From CAYZXL01 sp964482435 (GTDB taxonomy: Bacteria > Auribacterota > JABMQX01), in assembly GCA_964482435.1 (NCBI GenBank), contig CAYZXL010000057.1, positions 1-31,568 of the forward strand: DNA of 31,568 bases, in the 5' to 3' direction. The translations under genes were made by a program, and so were the position numbers. Below, in pieces: positions 8,626-16,622 of this stretch; the first letter of the stretch is position 1, and the number at the start of each line of letters is the position of its first letter. The notes beneath the pieces are model-generated. The model saw nothing but the letters and a program-made list of their open reading frames with translations. It did no database searches and had not been told where the DNA came from.

Positions 8626-9288
8626 GTGATTCGCACATTACTCAATGCATTGCGAGCGGCCAGTTCTTTGAAGGAAGTGAAAGACATCTCTTCCTCAATG
8701 TTGAGCGATACCGAAAACATGTACCGCATGGTGGCGGACGTCCTTCTCAAGAAAGTCCCTCCGGAGAAGATACGGGATGAAATCTATGCGATGGACAAGC
8801 AGGTTAACCAGAAAGAGCGAGAGATACGCCGGAGGTTGGTCAGCCACCTTACTCTGAGCCTTGCGGATGCCCCGACTTGCCTGGTGATGATGAGCGTGGT
8901 CAAGGATGTGGAGCGAATCGGCGATTATTGCAAGAACATCTTCGAGGTCGCCAACCTCTACACCATCCCTGATTCTCAGGCGAGGTACGCCGGGCCGCTC
9001 CAGGAAATTGGCGAGGAAATCACGAGGCTGTTCGACAAGGGGCGAAAGGCCTTCGCCGAATCGGACGAGCCTCTTGCGATGGAAGTCATTGGCGAAGAGC
9101 AGGTCATAGCCAAGAAATGCGACATGCTCATCAAGCAAGTGATAAGCGACACATTGCCGACGACCGAGGCAGTCTCGACCGCTCTGCTCTCGAGGTACTT
9201 CAAGCGCGTCGTCCGGCACATGGGAAACGTTGTGTCGAGTGTCGTCGCCGCGGTCGAAGACATAGATTTCCACCCAAAGGCACGGTAG
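8626..9288 (+). CDS. PhoU-domain phosphate regulator
   Basis: The product is 220 aa from the GTG at 8626, which has AGGAGG 9 nt upstream (8611-8616). An in-frame ATG at 8599 lacks a ribosome site but cannot be excluded. The protein is all-helical and built from two PhoU three-helix repeats. The first has the metal-binding pattern 'VKDVERIGDYCKNIFE' (E96 to D100). In the second the matching stretch is 'YFKRVVRHMGNVVSSV', so its acidic metal residues appear lost. PhoU proteins restrain phosphate uptake and signalling. In many bacteria this domain is fused to the C-terminus of Na/Pi cotransporters. Here it is a separate gene right after one, so it most likely controls that transporter. rsmD starts 5 nt after its stop. 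Confidence 0.85.
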   Translation: MIRTLLNALRAASSLKEVKDISSSMLSDTENMYRMVADVLLKKVPPEKIRDEIYAMDKQVNQKEREIRRRLVSHLTLSLADAPTCLVMMSVVKDVERIGDYCKNIFEVANLYTIPDSQARYAGPLQEIGEEITRLFDKGRKAFAESDEPLAMEVIGEEQVIAKKCDMLIKQVISDTLPTTEAVSTALLSRYFKRVVRHMGNVVSSVVAAVEDIDFHPKAR

Positions 9289-9293
9289 CTACG

Positions 9294-9878
9294 ATGCTGA
9301 GAGTCTGCTCGGGGACCGCCAGAGGGATTCTCCTGAAATCGCCCCGGGGGACGGGGGTAAGACCCACTTCCGCCATGGTCCGGCAGGCTGTCTTTTCAGC
9401 GCTGGGGAGCAGAATCCCTGGAAGCTCTGTTCTCGACTTGTACGCGGGGACGGGCGCGATGGGGATTGAGGCACTCAGCCGGGGGGCGAAGGAAGCCTTC
9501 TTCGTCGAACTCTCGCCGACGTGTGCAAAGATCATCGAAGAGAATCTCGAGCGAACCCGCCTTTTTGAGAAAGGGTTAGTCATCAGAGGGGATGCTCTCA
9601 GAGTCCTTCGAGACATCGCCCGGCAGAGGCGTAAATTCGACATCATTATAGCCGACCCGCCGTACGAGAAGGAACGAGGCACGGCCGGACCACCTCTTGC
9701 CGAAAAGACCTTGATGGCCGTCGTGGACAGTGATATTCTCGCGCCGCATTCGCTGATTGTCCTGGAGCATTCGGGAATTGGCGTCGGTTCGGAAACGGTC
9801 TGCGGGCTGAGGCTTCTGTCGAAGAAGAAGTACGGCGACACGGTCGTTTCGACCTTCTGCCCGGTGAAGACCGAGTAG
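9294..9878 (+). CDS. rsmD: 16S rRNA (guanine(966)-N2)-methyltransferase RsmD
   Basis: This 194-aa Rossmann-fold methyltransferase uses S-adenosylmethionine to methylate N2 of G966 in 16S rRNA during small-subunit assembly. Visible motifs are 'RPTSAMVRQAVF' (23-34), typical of the family N-terminus, the SAM-binding 'DLYAGTGAMG' (48-57), the acidic 'FVELS' end of strand 2, and the catalytic 'DPPY' (121-124), the NPPY-type motif of amino-group methyltransferases. Length is normal. The ATG at 9294 is chosen because family homology begins at 'LRVCSGTARG'; the frame is open further upstream inside the phoU-like gene. rsmD followed by coaD is a widely conserved pair in bacteria, and that arrangement is kept here. 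Confidence 0.93.
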   Translation: MLRVCSGTARGILLKSPRGTGVRPTSAMVRQAVFSALGSRIPGSSVLDLYAGTGAMGIEALSRGAKEAFFVELSPTCAKIIEENLERTRLFEKGLVIRGDALRVLRDIARQRRKFDIIIADPPYEKERGTAGPPLAEKTLMAVVDSDILAPHSLIVLEHSGIGVGSETVCGLRLLSKKKYGDTVVSTFCPVKTE

Positions 9879-9970
9879 TCTCAAATCCGCGTGGCTGATT
9901 TTAAGCTCGGCTTTTCTCTCTCACCCGACACCCGAAAAGAGCCTGCGCCTGGAAAGGAGCTGAGATAGAA

Positions 9971-10450
9971 GTGGAAGTGGCGATATATCCGGGGAGTTTT
10001 GACCCGATAACGTACGGACACATTGACGTAATCCACCGTGCCAGGAAAATCGTCAAAAGGCTTGTGGTGGCCGTCGCCAAGAACCCGGCGAAGGAGACGA
10101 CCTTCACAGCAGAGGAAAGACTATCCATGGTCAAAGACGCCACGGCCGGCCTGGCAAGGGTGGAGGTTACTTCGTTCGACGGACTTCTTGTGGAATACGC
10201 ACTCAACGCCGGCGCCGAAGCGATAATCAGAGGACTGAGGGCTTTAAGCGATTTCGAGTACGAGTTTCAAATGGCTCTGACGAACAGAAAGCTGTGCGAC
10301 AGGATCGAAACGGTGTTTCTGATGCCCAACGAAGCTTATTCGTACTTCAGCTCGAGCACGATCAAGGAGATTGCCAGGCTTGGCGGAGACCTGTCGCACT
10401 TTGTCCCGCCCGGGGTTTGCAGGAAGATGAAGGAGAAGTTCGGAACGTGA
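9971..10450 (+). CDS. coaD: Phosphopantetheine adenylyltransferase
   Basis: The product is 159 aa, the usual length. It transfers AMP from ATP to 4'-phosphopantetheine to make dephospho-CoA, the penultimate step of coenzyme A synthesis in the cytoplasm. The nucleotidyltransferase signature is complete: 'GSFDPITYGH' at residues 8-17 (the T/HxGH element) and 'SSSTIKE' at 127-133 near the C-terminal ATP site. 'RGLRALSDFEYEFQMA' is also characteristic. The start is the GTG at 9971, with AAGGAG about 12 nt upstream. Its stop overlaps the GTG start of the next gene (GTGA at 10447-10450). CoA supply fits the fatty-acid genes that follow. Confidence 0.95.
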   Translation: MEVAIYPGSFDPITYGHIDVIHRARKIVKRLVVAVAKNPAKETTFTAEERLSMVKDATAGLARVEVTSFDGLLVEYALNAGAEAIIRGLRALSDFEYEFQMALTNRKLCDRIETVFLMPNEAYSYFSSSTIKEIARLGGDLSHFVPPGVCRKMKEKFGT

Positions 10451-10902
10451 AAATCGAGGTGGCCAGTATCCCCAAATCCGGGATGACAATCGAAGAGGAC
10501 GAACCACCCGAAATCATGGAAGGGGGCATGGATGGCGTCGTCCACAATGAACCCATTCATGTGAAGGTTTCGGTCAACCTTATAGGGCGAACCCTGGTGA
10601 TTCGGGGGCGGTTGACGAGCACGGTCGTGGTTGAATGCAGCCGGTGTCTGAAGAGGTTTAATCACCCGGTACACGTGGCGGATTACACCTATGCCAGAGA
10701 CGTGAAGCCGGACGAAACGGTTGACTTGACAGGGAGTATCCGGGAGGATATTATTATCGCTCTCCCGATGAAGAGGTTGTGCTCTCCGGACTGCAAAGGG
10801 CTGTGCCCCGTTTGCGGACAGGACCTCAATCTCTCGGTATGCGGTTGCCACAGGTCGTCGGGGTTAAGCCCATTTTCTTGCCTTGACAGGCTGAAGCCTT
10901 GA
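10447..10902 (+). CDS. yceD: YceD/DUF177 family protein upstream of L32
   Basis: The product is 151 aa from the GTG at 10447, which overlaps the coaD stop by 4 nt; AGGAG at 10431-10435 lies 11 nt upstream. DUF177 proteins are almost always encoded just before rpmF and have been linked to 23S rRNA or large-subunit biogenesis. The signature is visible: 'ECSRCLKRF' in the middle (C64, C67), then a C-terminal cysteine cluster 'CSPDCKGLCPVCGQDLN..VCGC' (C112, C116, C120, C123, C132, C134) that probably binds zinc. The position between coaD and rpmF matches the conserved neighbourhood. Confidence 0.9.
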   Translation: MKIEVASIPKSGMTIEEDEPPEIMEGGMDGVVHNEPIHVKVSVNLIGRTLVIRGRLTSTVVVECSRCLKRFNHPVHVADYTYARDVKPDETVDLTGSIREDIIIALPMKRLCSPDCKGLCPVCGQDLNLSVCGCHRSSGLSPFSCLDRLKP

Positions 10903-10923
10903 CGAGTCAGATGGAGATGTTAG

Positions 10924-11109
10924 ATGCCATTACCTAAAAGAAAGCATTCGAAGTCCCGAACACGAAAAAGAAGGTCCCACCAAGGGCTTGCAGCAATTGG
11001 CCTTGTCACCTGCTCGCATTGCGGAGCGTCTCATCTGCCGCACAGGGTCTGCCCGAGTTGCGGCTATTACGGAGACGAGCCAATCCTCAGCCCCGAAGGA
11101 GCGGAGTGA
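10924..11109 (+). CDS. rpmF: 50S ribosomal protein L32
   Basis: This 61-aa basic protein has the typical start 'MPLPKRKHSKSRTRKRRSH' and a zinc ribbon made by C30-x2-C33 and C43-x2-C46 (CSHC, CPSC). It is therefore the zinc-binding form of L32. It is part of the large ribosomal subunit. It lies between yceD and plsX, the order found in many bacteria, and its stop is one base before the TTG start of plsX. Confidence 0.95.
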   Translation: MPLPKRKHSKSRTRKRRSHQGLAAIGLVTCSHCGASHLPHRVCPSCGYYGDEPILSPEGAE

Positions 11110-11110
11110 T

Positions 11111-12241
11111 TTGACAAGAATAGCCGTTGATGCCATGGGAGGCGACCACGCCCCCCGAAATGTCGTTGAAGGCGCGGTCCAGGCGGCACGCCACAACCGC
11201 GACGACGTCGAGATTATTCTCGTTGGCCGGAAGGACGCGATTGACGCTGAGATGGCCAACTGGGACGTCAGCGGCCTGGCGATAAGAACCGTCCACGCCA
11301 GCGAAGTCGTGGAGATGGGTGACCCGCCGACTGCTTCGGTTCTCAAGAAGCCGGACTCGTCCATATCAAAAGCCATGGACCTCCTCCGAGACCGGGAGGT
11401 TGATGCCTTTTTCTCGGCGGGGAGCACCGGAGCGATCACCGCAGCAGCTTGCCTGAAACTCAAGCCTCTTCCGGGAATCGAGCGGCCGGCTTTGGCGACG
11501 ACCCTCCCAAACCTCTTAGGAAAGGGCGTTCTCCTCGACGCCGGAGCCAACGCAGAGTGCCGACCGAGGCACTTAGTTCAATTCGCCGTCATGGGAATGG
11601 TCTTCGCCAGCCAAATCCTCGGCATAGAAAATCCGCGAGTGGGGCTGATGAACATCGGCGAGGAATCAACGAAAGGAAATGACCTCACGAGGGAGGTATT
11701 CAGACTGCTGGAAACGAAGAACCTCAACTTCATCGGGAACATCGAGGGAAGAAACGTCTTCGACGGCACTGTTGACGTCATTGTGTGCGACGGATTCGTC
11801 GGCAACGTGATTATCAAGGTGAGCGAAAGCCTCGCGTATGCTCTCGACAGGACGTTCCGGGACGAGATTATGAAGAGCCCCCTTCGGAGGTTGGGGGCTT
11901 TCTTGGTGAAACCAGCGTTCCGGAAGTTGAGAAGGAAAGTTGATTACGTCGAGTACGGCGGCGTGCCCCTCATCGGGGTGAGCGGTATCTGTGTCGTTGG
12001 GCATGGCAGGTCCTCGCCGAGAGCCGTCGCCAACGCCATCGCCGTCGCGGCGAAGTTTCACCGACAAAACGTCAACGAACATCTGGTTCGTGCCATTCAT
12101 GACGCGGAGTATTCTCCGCCGCGAACCCAGCACGAGTTGGAGCGCCCCGGCATCCGACAGCGTGTTGCTGACCGGCTGTCCGCTCTGAAACGCACAGCCC
12201 GCGCCCGGCGACGACCGGGCAAGGCTCTTGGAGGACGTTAG
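11111..12241 (+). CDS. plsX: Phosphate acyltransferase PlsX
   Basis: The product is 376 aa. PlsX makes acyl-phosphate from acyl-ACP and orthophosphate, the first committed step toward membrane phospholipid via PlsY. The N-terminal 'DAMGGDHAP' (7-15) is the family hallmark; 'GSTGA', 'LLDAGANAECRP', 'GLMNIGEESTKG' and 'VCDGFVGN' are further conserved blocks. The start is TTG at 11111, right after the rpmF stop, with AAGGAG (11096-11101) 9 nt upstream. The frame runs further upstream inside rpmF but without homology. The last 40 or so residues are a basic, arginine-rich tail (RARRRPGKALGGR) longer than in typical PlsX, of unknown purpose. fabH starts at the next base after its stop. Confidence 0.94.
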   Translation: MTRIAVDAMGGDHAPRNVVEGAVQAARHNRDDVEIILVGRKDAIDAEMANWDVSGLAIRTVHASEVVEMGDPPTASVLKKPDSSISKAMDLLRDREVDAFFSAGSTGAITAAACLKLKPLPGIERPALATTLPNLLGKGVLLDAGANAECRPRHLVQFAVMGMVFASQILGIENPRVGLMNIGEESTKGNDLTREVFRLLETKNLNFIGNIEGRNVFDGTVDVIVCDGFVGNVIIKVSESLAYALDRTFRDEIMKSPLRRLGAFLVKPAFRKLRRKVDYVEYGGVPLIGVSGICVVGHGRSSPRAVANAIAVAAKFHRQNVNEHLVRAIHDAEYSPPRTQHELERPGIRQRVADRLSALKRTARARRRPGKALGGR

Positions 12242-13234
12242 TTGGCAACGCTGCAGAGGAGCGCGTCCATCATCGGAACAGGTTCGTACCTTCCCCCGAA
12301 GGTCCTGCGGAATTCCGACCTGGAGAAGATGGTTGATACCTCCGACGAATGGATCAGCACTCGCACAGGAATCAAGGAAAGACGCATCGCCTCACCTGAA
12401 GAGACAACTTCTCTTATGGCGACTCGCGCTGCCGGACAGGCGTTGGCTGACGCGGGTCTGGGTCCCGAGAAAATCCAGCTCATAATTCTCGCCACCTTCA
12501 CCGGCGACATGCCGATGCCCGCCACGGCTTGCCTTGTGCAGAAAATGATCGGCGCCCCGCAGGCGGCGGCTTTCGACATTTCTGCGGCATGCACGGGCTT
12601 CGTGTGCGCTCTATCTGTAGCGCGAAGCCTTGTCGTCTCGGGCTCCTACGACTACATTCTCGCAATTGCCGCCGAGAAGCTATCGTCCGTTACGGACTGG
12701 ACGGACAGGAACACTTGCGTTCTTTTTGGTGATGGCGCTGGAGCGGCAGTTGTCAGCTCCGAGAGGCGTGGGCCGAGGATTGTGGACGAATACCTCGCCG
12801 CCGACGGGTCCATATATGAGCTGCTATCCATGCCCGGGGGAGGATGTCTCCACCCGACGACCCACGAGACAGTTGACCAGAAACTGCATTACGTGAAGAT
12901 GTCGGGAAGGGAGGTGTTCAAATACGCCGTCAACTCGATGGTGGAGGCTGCGAAGAAGCTGATCGAGCGGCACAACCTCTCGCCGTCAGACGTCCGAATG
13001 GTCATCCCCCACCAGGCAAACAAGAGAATCATTACGGAGGTCGGCAGACACTTAGGAATTCCCGCTGAAAAGGTTTACATGAACATCGAGAAGTACGGAA
13101 ACATGTCTGCGGCCACCACTGCAGTTGGAATGGATGAGGCGTTTCGGAGCAATGAGTTCAAGCCAGGCGACAAGGTTTTGCTGGTGGCATTTGGAGGCGG
13201 GTTTACCTGGGGGTCCGTTTTGCTCGAATGGTAA
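12242..13234 (+). CDS. fabH: 3-oxoacyl-ACP synthase III (KAS III)
   Basis: The product is 330 aa, normal for the family. It condenses a short acyl-CoA with malonyl-ACP to start fatty-acid chains. The catalytic triad is readable: C117 in 'ISAACTGF', H257 in 'IPHQANKR' and N287 in 'EKYGNMSA'. The N-terminal 'GTGSYLPPK' and 'DEWISTRTGIKERRI' are classic. The start is TTG at 12242 with GGAGG (12230-12234) 7 nt upstream; the codon touches the plsX stop. The 3' end overlaps fabD by 7 nt, a sign of translational coupling. Primer preference (acetyl versus branched) cannot be told from sequence. Confidence 0.95.
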   Translation: MATLQRSASIIGTGSYLPPKVLRNSDLEKMVDTSDEWISTRTGIKERRIASPEETTSLMATRAAGQALADAGLGPEKIQLIILATFTGDMPMPATACLVQKMIGAPQAAAFDISAACTGFVCALSVARSLVVSGSYDYILAIAAEKLSSVTDWTDRNTCVLFGDGAGAAVVSSERRGPRIVDEYLAADGSIYELLSMPGGGCLHPTTHETVDQKLHYVKMSGREVFKYAVNSMVEAAKKLIERHNLSPSDVRMVIPHQANKRIITEVGRHLGIPAEKVYMNIEKYGNMSAATTAVGMDEAFRSNEFKPGDKVLLVAFGGGFTWGSVLLEW

Positions 13235-14196
13235 ACACAAAAGGCGGAGTGGCCGTTCTTTTCCCCGGGCAAGGGGCACAATACGTCGGCATGGGCAAAG
13301 AGCTTTACGAGAAATGCCCCGAGGCCCGGGAGATTTTCGATAGAGCTAATCGTATTCTCGGGTATGACATCGCGGGGCTAGTGTTCGGCGGCCCGGAGGA
13401 AACGCTCACAAGGACGGCGAACAGCCAGCCTGCGATCTTCGTGACGAGTTACGCGGCCTGGGAAGCGCTGAAGGCACGCGTCCCCTGGCTGAAGCCCCGG
13501 GCTTTCGCCGGGCTGAGTCTGGGCGAGTACACGGCTCTTGTGGCGGCGGGCGCGCTCTCTTTCGAGGACGGGTTGAGGATTGTCCGCAAAAGAGGGGAGT
13601 ACATGGAGGAGGCCTGCCTTGCGCACCCCGGGACGATGGCCTCGGTGATTGGCCTGACGTTGGAAGAGGTTGCGGCAGTCTGCGAATCAGCGAAGGGTTT
13701 TGGAGTCGTCAATGTCGCCAATGCGAGTTCGCCTGGGCAGGTAGTCATTTCCGGAGAAAGGGAGGCAGTCGGCGCAGCCTCCAGACTGGCGAAGGAACGC
13801 GGCGCGAAGGCCGTCACGGAGCTGAAGGTGAGCGGGGCGTTTCACTCGCGGTTGATGGAGAGCGCTGAAAGACGCCTGTCGGAAGAGCTGAAAAAACTCA
13901 GCGTGTCGCGGGCCGCAGTCCCCGTGATGGCCAACTTCACGGGCGAGGAGGAGATGGCACCCGGCGCAATCGCGGAAAATCTCCGCCGACAGGTCACCGG
14001 CTCGGTGCTGTGGCAGAAGTCCATGGATCTTCTCTGGCGGCGGGGCGTCAACATCTTCGTGGAAGTCGGATGCGGAAAGGTTCTCCAGGGACTGGTGAAG
14101 AGAATCTGCCCCGAGGCGACCAGGATGGGCGTGGAGGACATAGCGAGTCTGGAGGCGGCTGTGAGGATTCTCGAGGAAAGAAAAGAGAGCCTGTGA
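13228..14196 (+). CDS. fabD: Malonyl-CoA:ACP transacylase
   Basis: The product is 322 aa. It moves the malonyl group from CoA to acyl carrier protein, supplying the extender unit. The motifs are 'LFPGQGAQYVGMG' at the start, nucleophile S97 in 'GLSLGEY' and partner H206 in 'SGAFHSRLM'; 'VNVANASSPGQVVISG' is also conserved. The ATG at 13228 lies inside the last codons of fabH, and the TGA at 14194-14196 overlaps the GTG of fabG, so translation is probably coupled on both sides. Confidence 0.95.
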   Translation: MVNTKGGVAVLFPGQGAQYVGMGKELYEKCPEAREIFDRANRILGYDIAGLVFGGPEETLTRTANSQPAIFVTSYAAWEALKARVPWLKPRAFAGLSLGEYTALVAAGALSFEDGLRIVRKRGEYMEEACLAHPGTMASVIGLTLEEVAAVCESAKGFGVVNVANASSPGQVVISGEREAVGAASRLAKERGAKAVTELKVSGAFHSRLMESAERRLSEELKKLSVSRAAVPVMANFTGEEEMAPGAIAENLRRQVTGSVLWQKSMDLLWRRGVNIFVEVGCGKVLQGLVKRICPEATRMGVEDIASLEAAVRILEERKESL

Positions 14197-14942
14197 AAGC
14201 GAAGCTTCTCGACGGAAAAGCCGCAGTTGTGACCGGAGCGGCCGCGGGAATTGGGCGAGCAGTCGCGCGGATACTCGCCGTGGAAGGCGCGCGGGTGGCC
14301 CTGTGTGACATAGATTACGAAAACGCCGAGAAGACCGCCGAAGAGATTCGCTCGGAGGGCGCGACGGCCGCCGCGTACGAGGCGAATGTGGCAGATTGGA
14401 ATAGCGCTTCCGAAGTCGCCGAGAAAATCCTTGCGGAATTCGGCGCCGTGGATATTCTCGTCAACAATGCGGGCATTGCGAGAGATAACCTCATTATCCG
14501 GATGAGCGACAGCGAATGGAACGAAGTGCTCAACGTCAACCTGAAAGGCGTCTTCAATTTCACGAAGGCTTTTGTTCCGGGGATGCTGCGGAGAAGGTCC
14601 GGAAAAATCATCTCCATTTCGTCGGTCGTGGGGATCATTGGGAATGCCGGGCAGGCGAATTACGCGGCATCCAAGGCGGGGGTGATCGGATTCACCAAGG
14701 CCATGGCTAAGGAGCTTGCGCCGCGGGGGATAAACGTCAACGCCGTGGCGCCGGGCTTTATCAAGACGAAGATGACGGAGGGTTTGACAGAACAGCAGCG
14801 GTCGGCTCTCCTCGGACGCATTCCGTTTTCCCGATTTGGCGAGCCGGAAGATGTAGCCAGGAGCGTGCTTTTTCTGGCGTGCGAGCTATCCGATTACATA
14901 ACCGGGCAGGTGCTTGTAGTTGATGGAGGAATGGTAATGTGA
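14193..14942 (+). CDS. fabG: 3-oxoacyl-ACP reductase
   Basis: This 249-aa short-chain dehydrogenase reduces 3-oxoacyl-ACP with NADPH. It has the nucleotide-binding 'TGAAAGIG' (14-21), 'NNAG' (91-94) and the catalytic residues S144, Y157 and K161 in 'SSVVG...NYAASK'. It ends with 'GQVLVVDGG'. The start is GTG at 14193, overlapping the fabD stop by 4 nt; the frame continues upstream but homology begins here. Acidic residue D39 after strand 2 might suggest NADH preference, but this is uncertain; the genomic setting supports FabG. Confidence 0.93.
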   Translation: MKAKLLDGKAAVVTGAAAGIGRAVARILAVEGARVALCDIDYENAEKTAEEIRSEGATAAAYEANVADWNSASEVAEKILAEFGAVDILVNNAGIARDNLIIRMSDSEWNEVLNVNLKGVFNFTKAFVPGMLRRRSGKIISISSVVGIIGNAGQANYAASKAGVIGFTKAMAKELAPRGINVNAVAPGFIKTKMTEGLTEQQRSALLGRIPFSRFGEPEDVARSVLFLACELSDYITGQVLVVDGGMVM

Positions 14943-15005
14943 GATAGAAAAGCGGCCACACCAGGACGGCATCGAACAAGTTAACCGATTGCACAGGAGG
15001 GAAGC

Positions 15006-15257
15006 ATGGACATAGCAGAAAAAGTCAAGGACATAATCGTCAAGCAACTTGCAGTCAATCCGGAGGAGGTTACGGACGAGGCTTCCTTTGTGGATGACCT
15101 GGGGGCGGACTCTCTGGATACCGTTACGTTTGTTATGGAGTTGGAGAAAGAGTTCGGGATCGAGATACCGGACGAGGATTCCAAGGACATTCGCACCGTG
15201 GGAGAAGCCATCCGGTACATCGAGGAAAAGAGCAAGCAGAAGGAAGGCCAGGCGTGA
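15006..15257 (+). CDS. acpP: Acyl carrier protein
   Basis: This 83-aa acidic four-helix protein carries growing acyl chains on a phosphopantetheine arm at S36 in 'GADSLD'. The following helix 'TVTFVMELEKEFGIEIPDED' is typical of fatty-acid ACPs. AGGAGG at about 14995-15000 gives a strong ribosome site before the ATG, fitting the high expression ACP needs. It sits in the canonical fabG-acpP-fabF order. A hairpin lies in the gap behind it. Confidence 0.96.
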   Translation: MDIAEKVKDIIVKQLAVNPEEVTDEASFVDDLGADSLDTVTFVMELEKEFGIEIPDEDSKDIRTVGEAIRYIEEKSKQKEGQA

Positions 15258-15268
15258 CGAACGCCGGG

Positions 15269-15295
15269 GGCCCCTTGCTGAGACCCTCAGGGGCC
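15269..15295 (+). other. Intergenic hairpin between acpP and fabF
   Basis: GGCCCCT (15269-15275) pairs with AGGGGCC (15289-15295) around a 13-nt loop. No T-run follows, so full termination is unlikely. A stem here could protect the 3' end of acpP mRNA or lower read-through, letting ACP be made in excess over FabF. This is inference. Confidence 0.45.
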
Positions 15296-15361
15296 GAAGA
15301 GGCAATAAACCCCACGCGAGAGAATGTGCACATGAGTCGCTGACTCAATCGGAGGAAGGCG

Positions 15362-16615
15362 TTGGCTAAGAACCGCACAAATGAACAGCGGGTTGTTGTT
15401 ACCGGGATGAGCGTTCTCGCCCCGAATGGGTTGACCCTGGAGACCTTCTGGGACTCCCTCCTCAATGGCAGGAATACCATCGGGAGGGTGACGGTCTTCG
15501 ACTGCTCCGATTTCACCTCCCAAATGGACGCGGAGATCAGGGATTTTGACCCGCTCAAAGAGCTTTCCCCGAAGGATGCCAGGCGAATGGACAGGTTCGC
15601 CCAGTTGGGAACGAGCTGCGCGCTGGTGGCTTTCCGGGACTCGGGGATTGTCCTGTCGCAGGAGGACCCGAATCGAATCGGAGTCCTCATCGGCTCGGGC
15701 ATCGGCGGAATCAAGACGATTGCGGACCAGCATCAGTTGCTTTTGGAAAAGGGGCCGAGGTATCTGTCTCCTTTCCTGATACCGATGCTCATCATCAACA
15801 TTGCCTCCGGGTACGTCTCGATGATTCTGAAGGTCCGGGGGCCAAACCTGAGTGTGGCTACGGCGTGCGCAACAGCCAACCACGCCATCGGCGAAGCCAT
15901 GAACATCATTCGCGAGGGGATTGCCGACGTCATGATAGCCGGCGGAAGCGAGGCCCCGCTGACCCGCATAGGCTATGGTGGGTTCTGCGCAATGAAGGCG
16001 CTATCCACTCGCAATCATGAGCCGGAGAAGGCGAGCCGCCCCTTCGACAAGGAGAGAGACGGCTTTGTCATGGGCGAGGGGGCCGGGGTGGTCGTCCTGG
16101 AATCTGAAGAGCACGCTAAGAAGCGAGGCGCCAGAATCTACTGCGAGCTTGCGGGCTACGGCATGTCCGCGGACGCTTACCACATCACCGCTCCTGATCC
16201 CGAGGGAGAAGGAGCTGCTTTATGCATGCAGCTCACCCTGGAGGACGCGGGAATCAATCCAGAAGAGGTGGATTACATCAACGCCCATGGCACCTCCACG
16301 CCTCTCAACGACAAGGTCGAGACCGTGGCTATCAAGAGAGTCTTCGGAGACCACGCATACAAAATACCAATCAGCGCAACGAAATCCATGATTGGCCATC
16401 TCATGGGCGCCTCGGGGGCGGTGGAGCTGATTGCGGCAATTCTCTGTCTCCGGAACAACGTTGTCCATCCGACGATCAACTACGAGGTCCCCGACCCGGA
16501 TTGCGACCTGGATTACGTCCCGAATGTTGCAAGGGAGAGAAAGATCAACGTTATTCTCTCCAACTCCTTCGGTTTCGGCGGGCACAACGCGACGCTCGTC
16601 GCGCGACGCATCTGA
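15362..16615 (+). CDS. fabF: 3-oxoacyl-ACP synthase II (KAS II)
   Basis: The product is 417 aa, the usual length. It elongates acyl-ACP by decarboxylative condensation with malonyl-ACP. The catalytic set is intact: C169 in 'VATACATA', H309 in 'NAHGTSTPLND', K341 in 'SATKSMIGH' and H346, plus the C-terminal 'NSFGFGGHNA'. The start is TTG at 15362, with GGAGGAAGG just upstream. The acyl-CoA dehydrogenase start lies 7 nt after its stop, which is unusual: rnc or other genes often follow fabF. Confidence 0.95.
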   Translation: MAKNRTNEQRVVVTGMSVLAPNGLTLETFWDSLLNGRNTIGRVTVFDCSDFTSQMDAEIRDFDPLKELSPKDARRMDRFAQLGTSCALVAFRDSGIVLSQEDPNRIGVLIGSGIGGIKTIADQHQLLLEKGPRYLSPFLIPMLIINIASGYVSMILKVRGPNLSVATACATANHAIGEAMNIIREGIADVMIAGGSEAPLTRIGYGGFCAMKALSTRNHEPEKASRPFDKERDGFVMGEGAGVVVLESEEHAKKRGARIYCELAGYGMSADAYHITAPDPEGEGAALCMQLTLEDAGINPEEVDYINAHGTSTPLNDKVETVAIKRVFGDHAYKIPISATKSMIGHLMGASGAVELIAAILCLRNNVVHPTINYEVPDPDCDLDYVPNVARERKINVILSNSFGFGGHNATLVARRI

Positions 16616-16622
16616 TGCGGGT

